This document shows, one piece after another, positions 7,567-15,515 of a stretch of 50,001 nt of DNA (position 1 is the first letter of the stretch; every line of letters starts with the position of its first letter). The notes beneath the pieces are model-generated. The model saw only the letters and a program-made list of their open reading frames with translations, searched no databases and was not told where the DNA came from. Both the position numbers and the translations under genes were made by a program. Origin of the DNA: an uncultured Clostridia bacterium (lineage in GTDB: Bacteria > Bacillota > Clostridia > Oscillospirales > Oscillospiraceae); contig CAMSIF010000006.1 in assembly GCA_947058885.1 (NCBI GenBank), positions 1-50,001 on the forward strand. Reading direction: 5' to 3'.

Positions 7567-9318
7567 ATGAAAAAACGAGATTTCCAGAACCAAAGCCTGA
7601 TGCGCATTTTCCTCAGCTATTTCCGGCCTCATCTGGGCCTCTTTACGCTGGATATGGCCTGTGCGCTGCTGATTTCCTTGATTGATCTGACTTTTCCCTA
7701 TGTCTCCCGAATGTGTCTCTACGAGTTGATTCCGGAGAGCAAATATCAGGCGTTTTTTGTGGTGGTCGCTCTTCTGCTGGGGGCGTACCTGATTCGGTCG
7801 TGCCTGCAATACGTAGTCTGCTACTGGGGCCACACCTTCGGAGTGCTGGTGGAGGCGGATATCCGTAAGGACCTTTTCAGCCATCTGCAAACGCTGTCTT
7901 TTGGCTTCTACGATAAAAACCGTACCGGCCACCTTATGAGCCGGATGACGGCGGAGCTGTTTGACATCACGGAGCTGGCTCACCACGGCCCGGAGGACGT
8001 GTTCATCTCCGGCGTGACGGTGGTGGGCGCAATTGCGATTATGTTTACCATCCAATGGCGGCTGGCCCTGGTGATGCTGATGATGATTCCTATTTTCCTG
8101 ATAGTGGTGAATCTCAACCGCCGGAATATGTCCCGGGCGTCCAAGCGGGTGAAGCAGACCACGGCGGGCATCAACGCGGACATTGAGTCCAGTATTTCCG
8201 GTATGCGCACGGCGAAGGCGTTTTCCAACGAGAACGCGGAGAGCCGGAAGTTCGAGGGCGCCAACGAGCGGTTCAAGGTGTCCAAGGGGGAATTTTACCG
8301 GGCCATGGCGCGGTTCAATTCCTCTATGGAATTTTTCCTGTGCATTCTGCCTGTTACGGTGATTGCCGTGGGCGGACTGCTGATTATGGATGGGAAAATG
8401 ACGTACGTTGACCTTATTACGTTCAGTCTCTACACCAGCACGTTTATTAACCCCATGCGCAAACTCTCCACCCTTTCGGAGATGCTGGCGAACGGTTTCG
8501 CCGGACTGGGGAGGTTTGCGGAGCTGATGCGGATTGAGCCGGATTTGAAGGATAAGCCGGACGCTCTGGAGCTGAAAAAGGTCAAGGGTAAGATTGATGT
8601 GGAGAGCGTCAGCTTTTCCTATGAGCGGGACGATACGGAGGTTCTGCACCATGTTTCCCTCCATGTACAGCCGGGGGAGACGATTGCGGTGGTGGGGCCG
8701 TCCGGGGGCGGGAAGACTACCCTTTGCAGCTTGATTCCCCGGTTTTACGACGCGGTAGAGGGCAGTATCGCGATTGACGGACATGACGTGCGGGATGTAA
8801 CGCAGCAAAGTTTGCGGCGGAACATCGGCGTGGTGCAGCAGGACGTGTTTCTCTTCGCGGCGAGCATTATGGAAAATATCCGATATGGCCGTCCCGGGGC
8901 CAGTACCGACGAGGTGATTGCGGCGGCGAAGCGGGCGGAGATTTATGATGATATTATGGCTATGCCGGAAGGGTTTGACACCTACGTAGGCGAGCGGGGG
9001 GCGCTGCTCTCCGGCGGGCAGAAGCAGCGGATTTCCATTGCCCGGATTTTCCTGAAAAATCCTCCGGTGCTGATATTGGACGAAGCCACGTCCGCGCTTG
9101 ACAGTGTGACGGAGGCGAAGATTCAGCGGGCTTTTGACGAGCTGGCGAAGGGCCGTACCACCTTGATTATCGCCCACCGGCTATCTACGGTCCGCAGCGC
9201 GAGCCGTATTCTGGTGGTTCGTGACGGGGTGATTTCTGAGGAGGGAACCCACGAGGAATTGCTTTTGAGAGACGGGGATTACGCGCAGCTGTATAAGACG
9301 CAGAATTTGCATGGATAA
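7567..9318 (+). CDS. ABC exporter, fused permease and ATPase (MsbA/LmrA type)
   Basis: 583-residue half-transporter that would act as a homodimer, using ATP to move a hydrophobic compound out of the cell or across the membrane. Residues 1-320 hold the six membrane helices of a type I exporter, including the coupling-helix region SSISGMRTAKAFSNENAESR. The ATPase domain shows Walker A GPSGGGKTT near 378, the signature LSGGQKQR near 481, Walker B VLILDEATSALD near 500 and the switch histidine in IIAHR near 537. All catalytic motifs are intact. ATG 7567 follows GGAGGG. It overlaps the next gene by 8 bases. Substrate unknown; lipids, peptides and drugs are all possible for this family. Confidence 0.93.
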   Translation: MKKRDFQNQSLMRIFLSYFRPHLGLFTLDMACALLISLIDLTFPYVSRMCLYELIPESKYQAFFVVVALLLGAYLIRSCLQYVVCYWGHTFGVLVEADIRKDLFSHLQTLSFGFYDKNRTGHLMSRMTAELFDITELAHHGPEDVFISGVTVVGAIAIMFTIQWRLALVMLMMIPIFLIVVNLNRRNMSRASKRVKQTTAGINADIESSISGMRTAKAFSNENAESRKFEGANERFKVSKGEFYRAMARFNSSMEFFLCILPVTVIAVGGLLIMDGKMTYVDLITFSLYTSTFINPMRKLSTLSEMLANGFAGLGRFAELMRIEPDLKDKPDALELKKVKGKIDVESVSFSYERDDTEVLHHVSLHVQPGETIAVVGPSGGGKTTLCSLIPRFYDAVEGSIAIDGHDVRDVTQQSLRRNIGVVQQDVFLFAASIMENIRYGRPGASTDEVIAAAKRAEIYDDIMAMPEGFDTYVGERGALLSGGQKQRISIARIFLKNPPVLILDEATSALDSVTEAKIQRAFDELAKGRTTLIIAHRLSTVRSASRILVVRDGVISEEGTHEELLLRDGDYAQLYKTQNLHG

Positions 9319-10096
9319 GAATACGATAATTGCGAAAATAGCCCAGGAGCCGGAGGACCGGCTTCTGCTGGCGAAAATATGGGACAAACATGGACAGATG
9401 GAGCGGCGGTGCGTTCCCGCCGCCACGGAGTTTCTCAGTCCCAGGGAGCAGAGGATGGCGGAAGCGCTGCTGAATACCGCCGGGATTCGGTCCGGGTATG
9501 CCTTTGACGGCGGGTATGAGGAGGCGGAGCGGAAAATTCTGGTATTTCTTCCGGACTGGGCGGAGGAGGCGGAAGGAGAGCTGGCTTTCTTGCGGGCGGC
9601 GTTTCACGGCGCGGACAGCGCGCTGAGCCACCGGGACCTTTTGGGGAGTCTTATGGGTCTTGGCGTAGCGCGGGAACGGGTGGGGGACATTCTGGTGTCG
9701 CCCCACAGCGCGGATATTGTGGCGTCGCCTGGGCTGCGGGAGTTTTTCTTGCGGGAATGGTCCGGCGCGGGACGGGTGAAGCTGACGGTTTCGGAAATCG
9801 GGCGGGAAGAGCTGCTGGTTCCGGAAGCGAAGGTGAAAACGATTCGGGATACGGCGGCGTCTCTGCGGTTGGATGCGGTAGCCGCCGCGGCGTTTTCCCT
9901 GAGCAGGGGACGGGCGGCGGAATTGATTGAGTCGGGACGGGTTAGTTTAGACCATATGCCGTGTCTCAAGCCGGACCGGGCTGTGACGGAGGGATGTGTG
10001 ATTAGCGTCAGGGGTCTGGGGAAGGCGAAGCTGACGGAGGTTGGCGGGCTGACAAAAAAGGGCCGGACCGCAGTAACAATAGAGCGTTATATATAA
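9311..10096 (+). CDS. ylmH: YlmH-family S4-domain RNA-binding protein
   Basis: 261 residues, the normal size. YlmH proteins bind ribosomal particles and act in ribosome rescue and rRNA-linked functions; in many Firmicutes the gene sits near division genes, but here it follows an ABC exporter. The N-terminal half carries the conserved block RMAEALLNTAGIRSGYAFDGGYEEAERKIL and then LLGSLMGLGVARERVGDILV (about 106-125). The C-terminal S4 domain (about 180-245) is seen as LRLDAVAAAAFSLSRGRAAE, LIESGRVSLDHM and GCVISVRGLGK. The start overlaps the exporter stop by 8 bases, so the two are probably cotranscribed. Its TAA stop begins a dispersed repeat. Confidence 0.9.
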   Translation: MDKNTIIAKIAQEPEDRLLLAKIWDKHGQMERRCVPAATEFLSPREQRMAEALLNTAGIRSGYAFDGGYEEAERKILVFLPDWAEEAEGELAFLRAAFHGADSALSHRDLLGSLMGLGVARERVGDILVSPHSADIVASPGLREFFLREWSGAGRVKLTVSEIGREELLVPEAKVKTIRDTAASLRLDAVAAAAFSLSRGRAAELIESGRVSLDHMPCLKPDRAVTEGCVISVRGLGKAKLTEVGGLTKKGRTAVTIERYI

Positions 10097-10161
10097 AGTT
10101 CTTTTTGATACTTTTTCTTTCAAGAAAAAGTATGGATGCCGAAAAACACCGCACTGGGAGG
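10095..10161 (+). repeat. Dispersed hairpin repeat, copy B (ylmH-DUF896 gap)
   Basis: Same build as 4546-4595: it starts inside the preceding stop codon (TAAAGTTCTTTTT), has the stem ATACTTTTTCTT / AAGAAAAAGTAT with a TC loop, then ATGCCGAA, and ends with CACTGGGAGG, the ribosome site of the next gene. The stem differs from copy A by one extra compensating pair. Confidence 0.85.
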
Positions 10162-10169
10162 CGCATACA

Positions 10170-10382
10170 ATGGAACAGGAGAAGATTAACCGGATAAACG
10201 AGCTGGCCCGAAAGCAGCGGACGGAAGGTCTGACGGCGGAGGAATTGGCTGAGCGCGACGCGCTGCGGCGGGAATATATTGATTCCTTCAAAGACAGTCT
10301 GCGGGGCCACCTGGAGAACACCTACATTGTGGACGGGCAAGGCAATAAAACCAAGCTCCGGAAAAAGGGAGGACAGCCATGA
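10170..10382 (+). CDS. DUF896 (YnzC/UPF0291) small protein
   Basis: 70 residues. Members of this family are short helical-hairpin proteins of unknown function, in Bacillus linked to the SOS-regulated yneA region. The family pattern is visible at the N-terminus: EKINRINELARKQRTEGLTA, then EELAERDALRREYIDSFKDS and L-x-GHLENTYIVDGQGNK. GGGAGG sits 9 bases ahead of the ATG, inside the dispersed repeat. Its stop overlaps the next start (ATGA), so the two are coupled. No SOS box was seen. Family assignment is firm, function open. Confidence 0.9.
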   Translation: MEQEKINRINELARKQRTEGLTAEELAERDALRREYIDSFKDSLRGHLENTYIVDGQGNKTKLRKKGGQP

Positions 10383-11938
10383 GCGATTACTACGACAGGG
10401 ACAAATTCACAGGAGGGGGTTCGGGGGGACAGCAGAACCCGCCGCCCCCGCCTCCCCATAAAAAGCCGGACAATAACGCGGGCTGGTACATGTGGCCGCT
10501 TATCATCATACTTTTTGCTACCGGCGTGTGGCCGGTGGCGCTGATTCTGCTGTTTGTAAATATCTTTGGCGGCGAAAAAAGCAAGGGGTATGCTGGATAC
10601 CAGGGAGCCGTATCGGCGGCGGAGCGGGCGGCCCGGCAGGCGGCAAACGCAATGGAGAAAGCGGGCCGCCGCGCGGGCCAGCAGGCGGAGTCCGCCGTGG
10701 AGAAGGCCATGCGGCGGGCGGAGGAGCGGATGGCGGAGGCTACCCGTGCCGCAGAGCGCATGACCGGTCAGCCGATGACGATTGATGAAATGGCGAAAGC
10801 CTTGGACGAGGCTCTGGACCGCGCCAAGGCCCGCGCGGCCCGGGAGAGGGAGCTGGCGCGGACGGCGCAGCAGTCCAGCGGGACGCCAAACCGCAGCGGC
10901 TATGCCGATGCGCGGCCCGCCGGAGGTCCGCCTCCCAAACCGGTGAATCCCGGCAGGAAGGAAAACGCAAAGCCGGCGAAGGAAAAAAAGCCGAAGAAGC
11001 AAAAGCTGCCTGGAAAGGGCCTGCGGAATATGGGGCTTATCCTCCTGGCGTTGGGCGGTATTATGATGCCGAGTTTTCTGGCGGAGGCGGCGCGGGGCTG
11101 GGTTGATTACGATCTTTTCTTCACGGCCCTGAGCTTCCTGGCGGGCGGCGGCATCATGTTCGGCAGAGGAGGGTATCTGGTGAATATGACCCGCCGGAGC
11201 CAGCGGTATATTCTGGCTATCGGCAATGTGGACGCCATGCCCATGGACGAGATTGCCAAGCGGGTCAACCGTAAGCCTGCTCAGGCCGCCAAGGAGCTGC
11301 AAAAGCTTATTGATAAGGGCTATCTGGGCGAGGATGCCTACATTGACCGGGAACGGGGATATTTTCTGCGGTTCGGGGCCACGCTGGAACAGGATCCGGA
11401 CCCCCAGCCCGTGGAGGAGGAAGCGCCCTTCGGGCCGCCGGAGACGGACGGCGAGGAGGGGTACGCGACGGTACTGCAAAATATCCGCAGGGCCAACCAG
11501 CGTATCGCCGACCCGGAGCTGAGCCGGAAAATTGCCCGTATTGAGCAGGTGACCGAGCGTATCTTCAAGGAAGTGGAGGAGCATCCGGAGAAACGGGAAC
11601 GTATTCATACGTTCTTCGATTACTACCTGCCCACCACGCAGAAGCTGCTGGACGCCTATGTGGACTTTGAGGCCACCGGGGTGGAGGGAGCCAACCTGCG
11701 TCAGGCAAAGGCGCGGATTAAGCAGACTATGGACGCGATTGTAGACGGCTTCGAGCGGCAGCTGGACCACCTCTACAGCTCCGACGCCATGGACGTAGTA
11801 ACGGATATCAAGGTGATGGAGGCCATGCTGAACCGGGATGGCGCGTCTGCCTCCAGGGATTTTGGCTATCATGAGACCCTGAGAGACGGGGAAGAGGACG
11901 ACGAGGAGGACGGCGGATTCCGTCCCTTGCAGCTGTAA
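10379..11938 (+). CDS. XpaC-like membrane protein (halogen-hydrolase family)
   Basis: 519 residues. Order: Gly/Pro-rich start with six prolines (21-26); two close membrane segments (36-63); an Ala/Glu/Arg-rich helical stretch (75-165) likely to form a coiled coil; a Pro/Lys linker (180-215); two more hydrophobic segments (about 217-262); a winged-helix-like part (MPMDEIAKRVNRKPAQAAKE, about 287-306); and a C-terminal domain with KIARIEQVTERIFKEVEEHP and THTFF-type DYYLPTTQKLLDAY (about 385-430) that matches the XpaC / 5-bromo-4-chloroindolyl phosphate hydrolysis family. That name comes from an old plasmid phenotype and the true role is unknown; such genes often pair with TelA, which is absent here. 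The C-terminus is acidic. It overlaps the DUF896 gene by four bases. Confidence 0.82.
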   Translation: MSDYYDRDKFTGGGSGGQQNPPPPPPHKKPDNNAGWYMWPLIIILFATGVWPVALILLFVNIFGGEKSKGYAGYQGAVSAAERAARQAANAMEKAGRRAGQQAESAVEKAMRRAEERMAEATRAAERMTGQPMTIDEMAKALDEALDRAKARAARERELARTAQQSSGTPNRSGYADARPAGGPPPKPVNPGRKENAKPAKEKKPKKQKLPGKGLRNMGLILLALGGIMMPSFLAEAARGWVDYDLFFTALSFLAGGGIMFGRGGYLVNMTRRSQRYILAIGNVDAMPMDEIAKRVNRKPAQAAKELQKLIDKGYLGEDAYIDRERGYFLRFGATLEQDPDPQPVEEEAPFGPPETDGEEGYATVLQNIRRANQRIADPELSRKIARIEQVTERIFKEVEEHPEKRERIHTFFDYYLPTTQKLLDAYVDFEATGVEGANLRQAKARIKQTMDAIVDGFERQLDHLYSSDAMDVVTDIKVMEAMLNRDGASASRDFGYHETLRDGEEDDEEDGGFRPLQL

Positions 11939-11953
11939 GAGGAAGAGCTATTC

Positions 11954-12433
11954 ATGGAAATCTTGAAAATCCGGGAACACCGGGAGCTGTCCAGCCGTGC
12001 GGCGGCATGGTTTCATGCCAAATGGGGCGTCCCGCTGGAGGCATACGAGGAGAGTATACAGGCGTGTGTCAATGGCGGAGCGGTTGTTCCGCAGTGGTAT
12101 ATTGTGGTAGAGGGGGGCGAAATAACCGGCGGCGCGGGCGTGATTGAAAACGACTTCCACGACCGCAAGGACTTGACGCCCAACGTTTGCGCGGTATACG
12201 TGGAGGAACATTGCCGCTGTCAGGGCATCGCCGGCAAACTGCTGGAGTTCATTTGCGGCGATATGAGCCGTCTGGGGGTGGATACGCTCTACCTTGTTAC
12301 GGACCATACCTCTTTTTATGAGCGGTACGGCTGGCAATTCCTGTGCATGGCGCAGGGGGACGGAGAGCCCGGTATGACCAGAATGTATATCCACAAAAAT
12401 GAAACAGACGTCAACACGGCGGTCCTTCCATAG
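11954..12433 (+). CDS. GNAT-family N-acetyltransferase
   Basis: 159 residues. The central strand NVCAVYVEEHCRCQGIAGKL holds the acetyl-CoA loop (C-R-C-Q-G-I-A-G; Q/R-x-x-G-x-G/A variant), and TLYLVTDHTSFYERYGWQFL is the C-terminal strand-helix with the conserved Tyr. It starts at ATG 11954, 15 bases after the XpaC-like gene, preceded by GAGGAAGAG, so it is probably the last gene of the 7567-12433 run. The stop lies inside the terminator. It is unrelated in detail to the GNAT at 2305-2745. Substrate unknown. Confidence 0.87.
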   Translation: MEILKIREHRELSSRAAAWFHAKWGVPLEAYEESIQACVNGGAVVPQWYIVVEGGEITGGAGVIENDFHDRKDLTPNVCAVYVEEHCRCQGIAGKLLEFICGDMSRLGVDTLYLVTDHTSFYERYGWQFLCMAQGDGEPGMTRMYIHKNETDVNTAVLP

Positions 12434-12450
12434 AAGGACCGCCGCTCTTT
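12417..12450 (+). terminator. Terminator between convergent GNAT and kbl
   Basis: Stem CGGCGGTCCTTC / GAAGGACCGCCG with a CATA loop, followed by CTCTTT. Since kbl runs toward it from the other side, it may serve both strands; the plus strand has the better T run. Confidence 0.75.
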
Positions 12451-12460
12451 GCAGCAAAGA

Positions 12461-13648
12461 CTAAATTCCCATTTCCGCCTTGACGGCCTTGAAGCACTCC
12501 ACAGCGAAATCCAAATCCTCTTTGGTATGTCCAGCGGATACCTGCGTACGGATTCTAGCCCTGCCCTGGGGCACCACGGGGTAGCTGAAGCCTACCACAT
12601 ATACGCCCTTTTCCAGCATCCGGGCGGCAAACTCTGCCGCCACCTTGGCATCGTAAAGCATCACGGGCACGATGGGGTGACTGCCCTCCAGCACGTCAAA
12701 GCCCAGCTTGCTCAGCTTCTCACGGAAGTAGGCGGTATTCTCGTGAACCCGGTCCCGGAGCTCGGTAGAGGCTGTAAGCAGCTCCAGGGTCTTCAGCGTA
12801 GCGGCGCAGATGGCCGGAGCCACAGTGTTGGAGAAGAGGTAGGGACGGCTGCGCTGGCGCAGAAGGTCTACAATCTCCTGCCGGGCAGCGGTGTAGCCGC
12901 CGGACGCCCCGCCCAGGGCCTTGCCGAAAGTGCCGGTGATAATGTCCACCCGGTCCTGAACGCCGCAGTACTCGGGGGTACCCCGGCCTTTGTCGCCCAT
13001 GAACCCGGCGGCGTGGCTGTCGTCCACCATAACCAGGGCGTCAAACTCGTCGGCCAAATCGCAGATACCCTGGAGGTTGGCAATATAGCCGTCCATGGAA
13101 AACACGCCGTCGGTGGCGATGAGCTTTACCTGGCACCCGGCGGCCTGAGCGGCCTCCAGCTGCGCGCGCAGGTCCTCCATATTGTTGTTCTTATAGCGGA
13201 ACCGCTTGGCCTTGCACAGCCGCACGCCGTCGATAATGGAGGCGTGGTTCAGCTCGTCGGAGATGATAGCGTCCTCTGGACCCAGCAGGGTTTCAAAGAG
13301 ACCGCCGTTGGCGTCGAAGCAGGAGGAGTACAAAATGGCGTCGTCCATGCTCAGAAATTCTGACAGCTTTTTCTCCAGCTCCTTGTGGACGCCCTGGGTG
13401 CCGCAGATGAAACGCACGGAGGAGAGGCCGAAGCCCCATTTGTCGTAGCTCTCCTTGGCGGCCGCGATGAGGGCCGGATGGTTGGACAGTCCCAAGTAGT
13501 TGTTGGCGCACATGTTTACCACCATCTTGGCCTCGGTGGTGTCGATGCGGGAACGCTGAGGAGTGGTGATTACCCGCTCCCCCTTCCAGGTCCCTGCCTC
13601 CCGGATGGTTTCCAGTTCCTTGCGGTATTTTTCCAGTGCCTGTTTCAA
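12461..13648 (-). CDS. kbl: Glycine C-acetyltransferase (2-amino-3-ketobutyrate CoA ligase)
   Basis: PLP enzyme that splits 2-amino-3-oxobutyrate with CoA into glycine and acetyl-CoA, the second step of threonine breakdown. 395 residues (E. coli Kbl has 398). It starts with TTG at 13648, eight bases after GAGGAGG; no better start is in frame. Motifs: [12 protein letters not shown] (substrate and PLP region, about 48-59), the [10 protein letters not shown] aspartate segment, and the PLP lysine in [15 protein letters not shown] near 243. tdh lies upstream on the same strand and supplies the unstable substrate, so they form one pathway. A 299-bp gap with a palindromic repeat separates the two genes. 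Confidence 0.95.
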   Translation of the reverse strand: MKQALEKYRKELETIREAGTWKGERVITTPQRSRIDTTEAKMVVNMCANNYLGLSNHPALIAAAKESYDKWGFGLSSVRFICGTQGVHKELEKKLSEFLSMDDAILYSSCFDANGGLFETLLGPEDAIISDELNHASIIDGVRLCKAKRFRYKNNNMEDLRAQLEAAQAAGCQVKLIATDGVFSMDGYIANLQGICDLADEFDALVMVDDSHAAGFMGDKGRGTPEYCGVQDRVDIITGTFGKALGGASGGYTAARQEIVDLLRQRSRPYLFSNTVAPAICAATLKTLELLTASTELRDRVHENTAYFREKLSKLGFDVLEGSHPIVPVMLYDAKVAAEFAARMLEKGVYVVGFSYPVVPQGRARIRTQVSAGHTKEDLDFAVECFKAVKAEMGI

Positions 13649-13947
13649 TGTAAAAGCCTCCTCAAATTATTCTATCCTGCCGTCAGGCAAGGGGAGTTCC
13701 GCGCCCCGGCGCGGGTTACTTTGCCTACAGCGGCAAAGTAACCAAAACGCCGCTGGACCTACGGTCCAGACCCCCTTTGTTTTACGGGGGAATGAAGGAC
13801 ACTTCCGGCATATACAAGACAGGCGAAGCCTCCGAATGACCCGCGCCCTCCTGTTAGCTTGGCGCTTATCCTTCTCCGCCTGCCGGCCTTTTGACCCGAT
13901 GGTCCCTGCCATAACAGCCCTGCCGCACAATATCCTATCCTAAAAAA
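13649..13947 (-). repeat. Repeat-bearing gap between tdh and kbl
   Basis: No coding sequence is seen in this 299-bp gap. It holds a stack of hairpins: GGTTACTTTGCC / GGCAAAGTAACC (13714-13743), CTGGACC / GGTCCAG (13753-13769) and CCCCC / GGGGG around 13772-13790. The 26 bases at 13697-13722 recur with one change, in inverted orientation, at 32445-32470. This marks a dispersed repeat family, here between two genes of one operon. Confidence 0.8.
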
Positions 13948-14985
13948 TTACTTGCTCCAGTCGAAAATTACCTTGCCGGATTTTCCGCTGTTCATTGCGG
14001 CAAATCCTTCCTCAAACTGCGTGTAATGGAACCGGTGAGTAATCACAGGAGTCAAATCTAAACCACCCTGTACCATATAACTCATCTGATGCCAGTTGTC
14101 CATCTTACGGCCATAAATGCCCTGCATCATCAGTCCCTTGGTGATAACCGTATTCATATCCATAGGCACCGGCGTGTTGGAAATCCCCAAAAGACTAATC
14201 TTGCCGCCGTTGCGCATAACAGAAATCATCTGCTGGAGACCCGCGCCATTCCCGCTCATCTCCAAACCAATATCAAAACCTTCCACCAATCCCTGCTTCT
14301 GCATAACGCTGGGCAGATCCTCACTCGTAACATTCACCGCAGCGTCAGCACCCATCTTCCGCGCCAGCTCCAAACGGTAGTCGTTCACGTCAGTTACCAC
14401 TACCCGCCGTGCCCCAGCATACTTGCAGATACCCGCAGCAATAATGCCAATCGGACCCGCGCCAGTGATAAGCACATCCTCGCCTACCATATTCCACATA
14501 AGCGCAGTGTGGGTGGCATTTCCAAACGCGTCAAAAAACGCCACCACATCCTCAGGCAAGCTCTCGTCAATAATAATCACGTTGCTCTGGGGAATACATA
14601 CATACTCCGCAAATGCGCCGTCCCGGTCTACACCTACGCCCTTCGTATCCTTACACCACTGAATATTACCCGTGTGGCAGTTGCGGCAGCGGCCGCATGT
14701 AATATGCCCCTCGCCGCTCACCCGCTGGCCAACATGCAGTCCACTAACGCCCGCGCCCAACTGAGCCACTTCACCCACATACTCATGACCAATCACCATC
14801 GGAGGCCGGATATGCTCCCGCGCCCAGGGGTCCCAGTTATAGATATGTACATCCGTGCCGCAAATGGCGGTCTTGTGGATCTTAATGAGCACCTCGCCAG
14901 GACCAGGCTCGGGTACCGGAACTTGACGAAGCTCCAAGCCGGGACCTGCTACCGGCTTGACCAATGCGTCCATTAACTGTGCCAT
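13948..14985 (-). CDS. tdh: L-threonine 3-dehydrogenase
   Basis: Zinc- and NAD-dependent enzyme that oxidises threonine to 2-amino-3-oxobutyrate. 345 residues from ATG 14985, which follows AGGAGG; the open frame extends further upstream but that part covers the promoter. Catalytic zinc ligands: Cys in KTAICGTDVHIYNWD (about 38), GHE in VIGHEYVGEV. Structural zinc: CGRCRNC plus WC about seven residues later. The Rossmann motif is GAGPIGI (about 172). The NWDPWA stretch and MSGNGAG are typical of true threonine dehydrogenases rather than other medium-chain alcohol dehydrogenases. Together with kbl it makes glycine and acetyl-CoA; the riboswitch-controlled glycine cleavage gene lies 12.5 kb away. 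Confidence 0.95.
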   Translation of the reverse strand: MAQLMDALVKPVAGPGLELRQVPVPEPGPGEVLIKIHKTAICGTDVHIYNWDPWAREHIRPPMVIGHEYVGEVAQLGAGVSGLHVGQRVSGEGHITCGRCRNCHTGNIQWCKDTKGVGVDRDGAFAEYVCIPQSNVIIIDESLPEDVVAFFDAFGNATHTALMWNMVGEDVLITGAGPIGIIAAGICKYAGARRVVVTDVNDYRLELARKMGADAAVNVTSEDLPSVMQKQGLVEGFDIGLEMSGNGAGLQQMISVMRNGGKISLLGISNTPVPMDMNTVITKGLMMQGIYGRKMDNWHQMSYMVQGGLDLTPVITHRFHYTQFEEGFAAMNSGKSGKVIFDWSK

Positions 14986-15039
14986 AATCGTCCTCCTGTT
15001 AAATACATTTTTTAGCTGTTTAGTTTGCCTGATATGGAC

Positions 15040-15068
15040 AGTATAAAACATGCGGAATAAAAAGTCAA
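15040..15068 (-). promoter_or_regulatory. Promoter of tdh
   Basis: Minus-strand TTGACT (15068-15063), 17 bp, TATACT (15045-15040). Start site about 48 bases ahead of the tdh ATG. It is divergent from, and separated by 13 bp from, the blaI promoter. Confidence 0.75.
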
Positions 15069-15081
15069 CGAAAAATTTGTG

Positions 15082-15133
15082 TTGACAAGTAGATTCTACT
15101 GTGATAGAATCCAGGTATTCTATCGCGATAGAA
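15082..15133 (+). promoter_or_regulatory. blaI-type promoter with two palindromic operators
   Basis: TTGACA (15082-15087), 17 bp, TAGAAT (15105-15110). Operator 1, GATTCTA-6-TAGAATC (15092-15111), covers spacer and -10. Operator 2, TTCTATCGCGATAGAA (15118-15133), is a perfect 16-bp palindrome over the expected start site. Both share TTCTA/TAGAA half-sites with centres 24 bp apart, as expected for two dimers of a BlaI/MecI repressor. Confidence 0.85.
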
Positions 15134-15155
15134 CAATTTGCAAGGAGCATCGCCT

Positions 15156-15515
15156 ATGGAAACCAAAATTTTTGACAGCGAACTCAAAATTATGGATATC
15201 CTCTGGACCGCCGGAGAACTCCCCGCCCGCGAAATAGCCGCCCTGGCGGCGGATCAGGTGGGCTGGAGCAAAACCACAACCTATACAGTCCTGAAAAAAT
15301 GCGTGGAAAAAGGCCTCCTGGAACGCCGCGACCCCGGATTCCTCTGCCGCCCCCTGCTCACCCGCCAGGACGCGCAGCGCCGGGAAACCCGCGACCTCAT
15401 TGACCGCATGTACGGCGGCTCCACTGACCGGCTGGTAGCCTCCCTCCTGGAAGGCAAAACCCTCTCCACCCAGGAACTCCAACGCCTGCGCCAGCTGGTG
15501 GAGGAACTCCAATGA
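15156..15515 (+). CDS. BlaI/MecI/CopY-family transcriptional repressor
   Basis: 119-residue winged-helix repressor. Start ATG 15156 follows AAGGAG with 8 bases; an earlier ATG at 15138 lies too near the operator and lacks a site. The N-terminal pattern ETKIFDSELKIMDILWTAGE and KTTTYTVLKKCVEKGLLERR is characteristic, the second part being the recognition helix and wing. The C-terminal part is the dimerisation helix cleaved in the family by the paired M56 protease. It overlaps the protease-sensor gene by four bases, as in classical blaI-blaR1 pairs. It very probably represses its own operon through the two palindromes upstream. Confidence 0.93.
   Translation: METKIFDSELKIMDILWTAGELPAREIAALAADQVGWSKTTTYTVLKKCVEKGLLERRDPGFLCRPLLTRQDAQRRETRDLIDRMYGGSTDRLVASLLEGKTLSTQELQRLRQLVEELQ

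Noticed and set aside
7552-9177. 541-codon frame on the minus strand over the ABC exporter
   Set aside because: Antisense to intact Walker motifs; His/Arg-rich translation without family features.
14986-15150. Extended start of tdh at 15150
   Set aside because: It would cover the tdh promoter and the blaI operators; ATG 14985 has AGGAGG and gives the family's length.
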